Source: Desulfuromonadales bacterium (GTDB lineage Bacteria; Desulfobacterota; Desulfuromonadia; Desulfuromonadales; BM103). From it: 7,153 bases of DNA. Positions 6,062-7,153 of this stretch are shown here, piece by piece. Within the stretch, counting starts at the first letter, position 1, and each line of letters starts with the position of its first letter. The DNA is taken from contig JAUWTX010000102.1 in NCBI GenBank assembly GCA_030614505.1, positions 1 to 7,153 of the forward strand, read 5' to 3'. Made by a program: the position numbers and the translations under genes. A model generated the notes under the pieces. The model was not told the DNA's origin. It made no database searches and was given only the letters and a program-made list of their open reading frames with translations.

Positions 6062-6454
6062 TCAGTGCTTCGTCTTTTCCTGTTGACTCAAAGCCCATGT
6101 GATTGCATCCAGTAGAGCCTCTGCATCGACCGGCTTTCTGAAGAAACCTATTGCGCCAGCGGCTTCCGCATCAGCTCTTGTTTTAGAATCGTCATGGGCT
6201 GTAACAACAATGACCGGTATCGCAATATGCTCGCTGCGAAGCCTTGAGAGCATATCCAGACCGCTGCTCCCCGGCATCTTTGCATCCACGACAAGGCAAC
6301 TATTGCTGGTCTCATAATTGCTCTGGAAGAATTCGTCTGCCGTCGCAAAGACAACCGCATGAAGATTTGCAGACCGGATAACTCTGGCGAGACTTCTGCG
6401 GACAGAGAGATCGTCATCGACGATGTAGATACTTGCGCTCACAGTTGCCGTCAT
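6062..6454 (-). CDS. Stand-alone receiver-domain response regulator (130 aa, CheY-like fold, FixJ-like sequence)
   Basis: This is a single-domain phospho-receiver with no output domain. Visible landmarks are the acidic pocket VDDD at 12-15, phospho-acceptor Asp57 (LVVDAKMPG), Thr85 (VIVVTAHDD) and Lys107 (FFRKPVD), so it should be competent for phosphorylation. The sequence resembles the receiver half of FixJ-type regulators more than chemotaxis CheY. It ends in a short charged tail (QQEKTKH) and TGA, with no sign of a lost HTH downstream. The ATG at 6454 is the best start, although no Shine-Dalgarno sequence is visible before it. It follows the DNA-binding regulator in the same direction and may share its transcript. 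It could be a phosphorelay intermediate, a phosphate sink, or a partner of an unseen kinase; the role is inferred. Confidence 0.93.
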   Translation of the reverse strand: MTATVSASIYIVDDDLSVRRSLARVIRSANLHAVVFATADEFFQSNYETSNSCLVVDAKMPGSSGLDMLSRLRSEHIAIPVIVVTAHDDSKTRADAEAAGAIGFFRKPVDAEALLDAITWALSQQEKTKH

Positions 6455-6547
6455 GAGGTCAAGCTAACAAAGAATTTGAGGTGGCGCTATTGGACCTTGG
6501 TCGTACATTCGAAAAGAGAGAAAGATGAGACAAACAGGAGGGATAAA

Positions 6548-7153
6548 TCAGGAAGTAGTGGTTTCCGCAGGTTGAACACCAGCCTTCTCGGCGAGGCGGA
6601 CGAGCCCGGCGACAGAACGCACGCCCAGTTTTTCTGTGACGCGGCCACGGTGCACTTTTACCGTCTTTTCGCTGATGTCAAGGTCATAGGCGATCTGTTT
6701 ATTGAGCATACCGGTAATCACGTAGGTCAACACTTCGTACTCCCGTTCAGTGAGAGTCCGCAGCAGTTGTCTGGTGTGAGTTTCATCGATGTGCTTCTCG
6801 TGCTCAACAGCACCCCTTGCTAGAGCGGTATGAACGGCACTGAGAAATTCCTCACCGTCAATCGGCTTGGTCAGAAAATCGACTGCGCCCTCTTTCATTG
6901 CCTGCACACCTGTGGGGATGTCGCCATGCCCGGTGATGAACACAACAGGCAGAGAGTAGTCCTCCTTGCAGAGTTGCTTGAACAGGTCTGTACCACTGAG
7001 TCCCGGCATTCGTATATCCAGGACGAGGCACACGTTGCCGTCGAAAGGTTCGCGGTTCATGAAGTCCTGGGCGGAAGCGAAGGTCTCCACATGCAGGCCA
7101 GTCGATCGGAGCAGCCTGGACAGACCCTTGCGAACAGAAGCATCGTCGTCAAC
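6548..7153 (-). CDS. FixJ/NarL-family response regulator (receiver + LuxR-type HTH), 5' end cut by window edge
   Basis: This is a two-component transcription regulator. The frame is open to the right edge and starts mid-protein at VDDDASVRKG, so only about the first ten residues should be missing; a GTG at 7090 is internal, not a start. In the 201 visible residues, the receiver domain (about 1-110) shows the acidic DDD cluster at 2-4, phospho-acceptor Asp46 (LVLDIRMPG), Thr74 (FITGHGD) and Lys96 (LTKPID). A linker leads to a LuxR/GerE-type HTH at about 130-187, with LTEREYEVL, NKQIA and the recognition-helix region SEKTVKVHRG. This layout is typical of FixJ-like regulators, usually activators phosphorylated by a PAS-type histidine kinase; no kinase is visible here, and it may lie just upstream. 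The gene ends in TGA, 93 nt before the stand-alone receiver gene. Family assignment is secure; its targets are unknown, with the downstream sulfatase genes the natural candidates. Confidence 0.95.
   Translation of the reverse strand, partial: VDDDASVRKGLSRLLRSTGLHVETFASAQDFMNREPFDGNVCLVLDIRMPGLSGTDLFKQLCKEDYSLPVVFITGHGDIPTGVQAMKEGAVDFLTKPIDGEEFLSAVHTALARGAVEHEKHIDETHTRQLLRTLTEREYEVLTYVITGMLNKQIAYDLDISEKTVKVHRGRVTEKLGVRSVAGLVRLAEKAGVQPAETTTS

Noticed and set aside
1..7153. CRISPR arrays, tRNA/rRNA genes, insertion sequences, prophage or attachment sites
   Set aside because: No spaced direct-repeat array, RNA-gene signature, transposase or long terminal inverted repeat was seen, and the intergenic gaps are all under about 145 bases.

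Overview
The window comes from a Gram-negative (diderm) bacterium: it encodes a FadL-type outer-membrane protein, a lipoprotein with a clear lipobox and a Sec-exported sulfatase. The sulfatase-maturase family present is the oxygen-independent radical-SAM type, which suggests an anaerobe or facultative anaerobe. The gene mix would fit Desulfobacterota or a related proteobacterium, but that placement is inference from gene content only. Every supported gene lies on the minus strand, so the transcriptional order runs from high to low coordinates.

In transcription order: (1) a FixJ/NarL-type response regulator with a LuxR-type HTH, its first residues cut off by the right edge; (2) a stand-alone receiver-domain protein; (3) an anaerobic sulfatase-maturating enzyme (anSME, radical SAM/SPASM) that is full length except for a lesion in the catalytic CX3CX2C motif, where the third Cys is replaced and an in-frame TAA follows; (4) a small trigger-factor-like chaperone lacking the PPIase domain, joined to anSME by an ATGA overlap; (5) a periplasmic Cys-type sulfatase with a CTAGR modification site; (6) a strong 12-bp-stem terminator hairpin; (7) a FadL/OMPP1-family outer-membrane channel; (8) a DUF3313-type lipoprotein whose frame is broken once by TAA and otherwise runs open to the left edge.

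Read as a system: the outer-membrane channel could admit a hydrophobic or aromatic (sulfated) compound and the periplasmic sulfatase could desulfate it. The sulfatase needs its active-site Cys converted to formylglycine in the cytoplasm before export. anSME would do that, and the trigger-factor-like protein is a plausible holdase keeping the nascent sulfatase unfolded for modification. The two receiver proteins would regulate the locus, and an 8-bp inverted repeat in front of anSME is a candidate operator. No gene-free stretch exceeds about 145 bases.

The most unusual points are the small trigger-factor homologue dedicated to a sulfatase/maturase pair, and the two conserved frames each broken by a single TAA. 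In anSME the break falls exactly on the radical-SAM cluster ligands. If the read is correct, the local maturase is dead while its substrate gene is intact.
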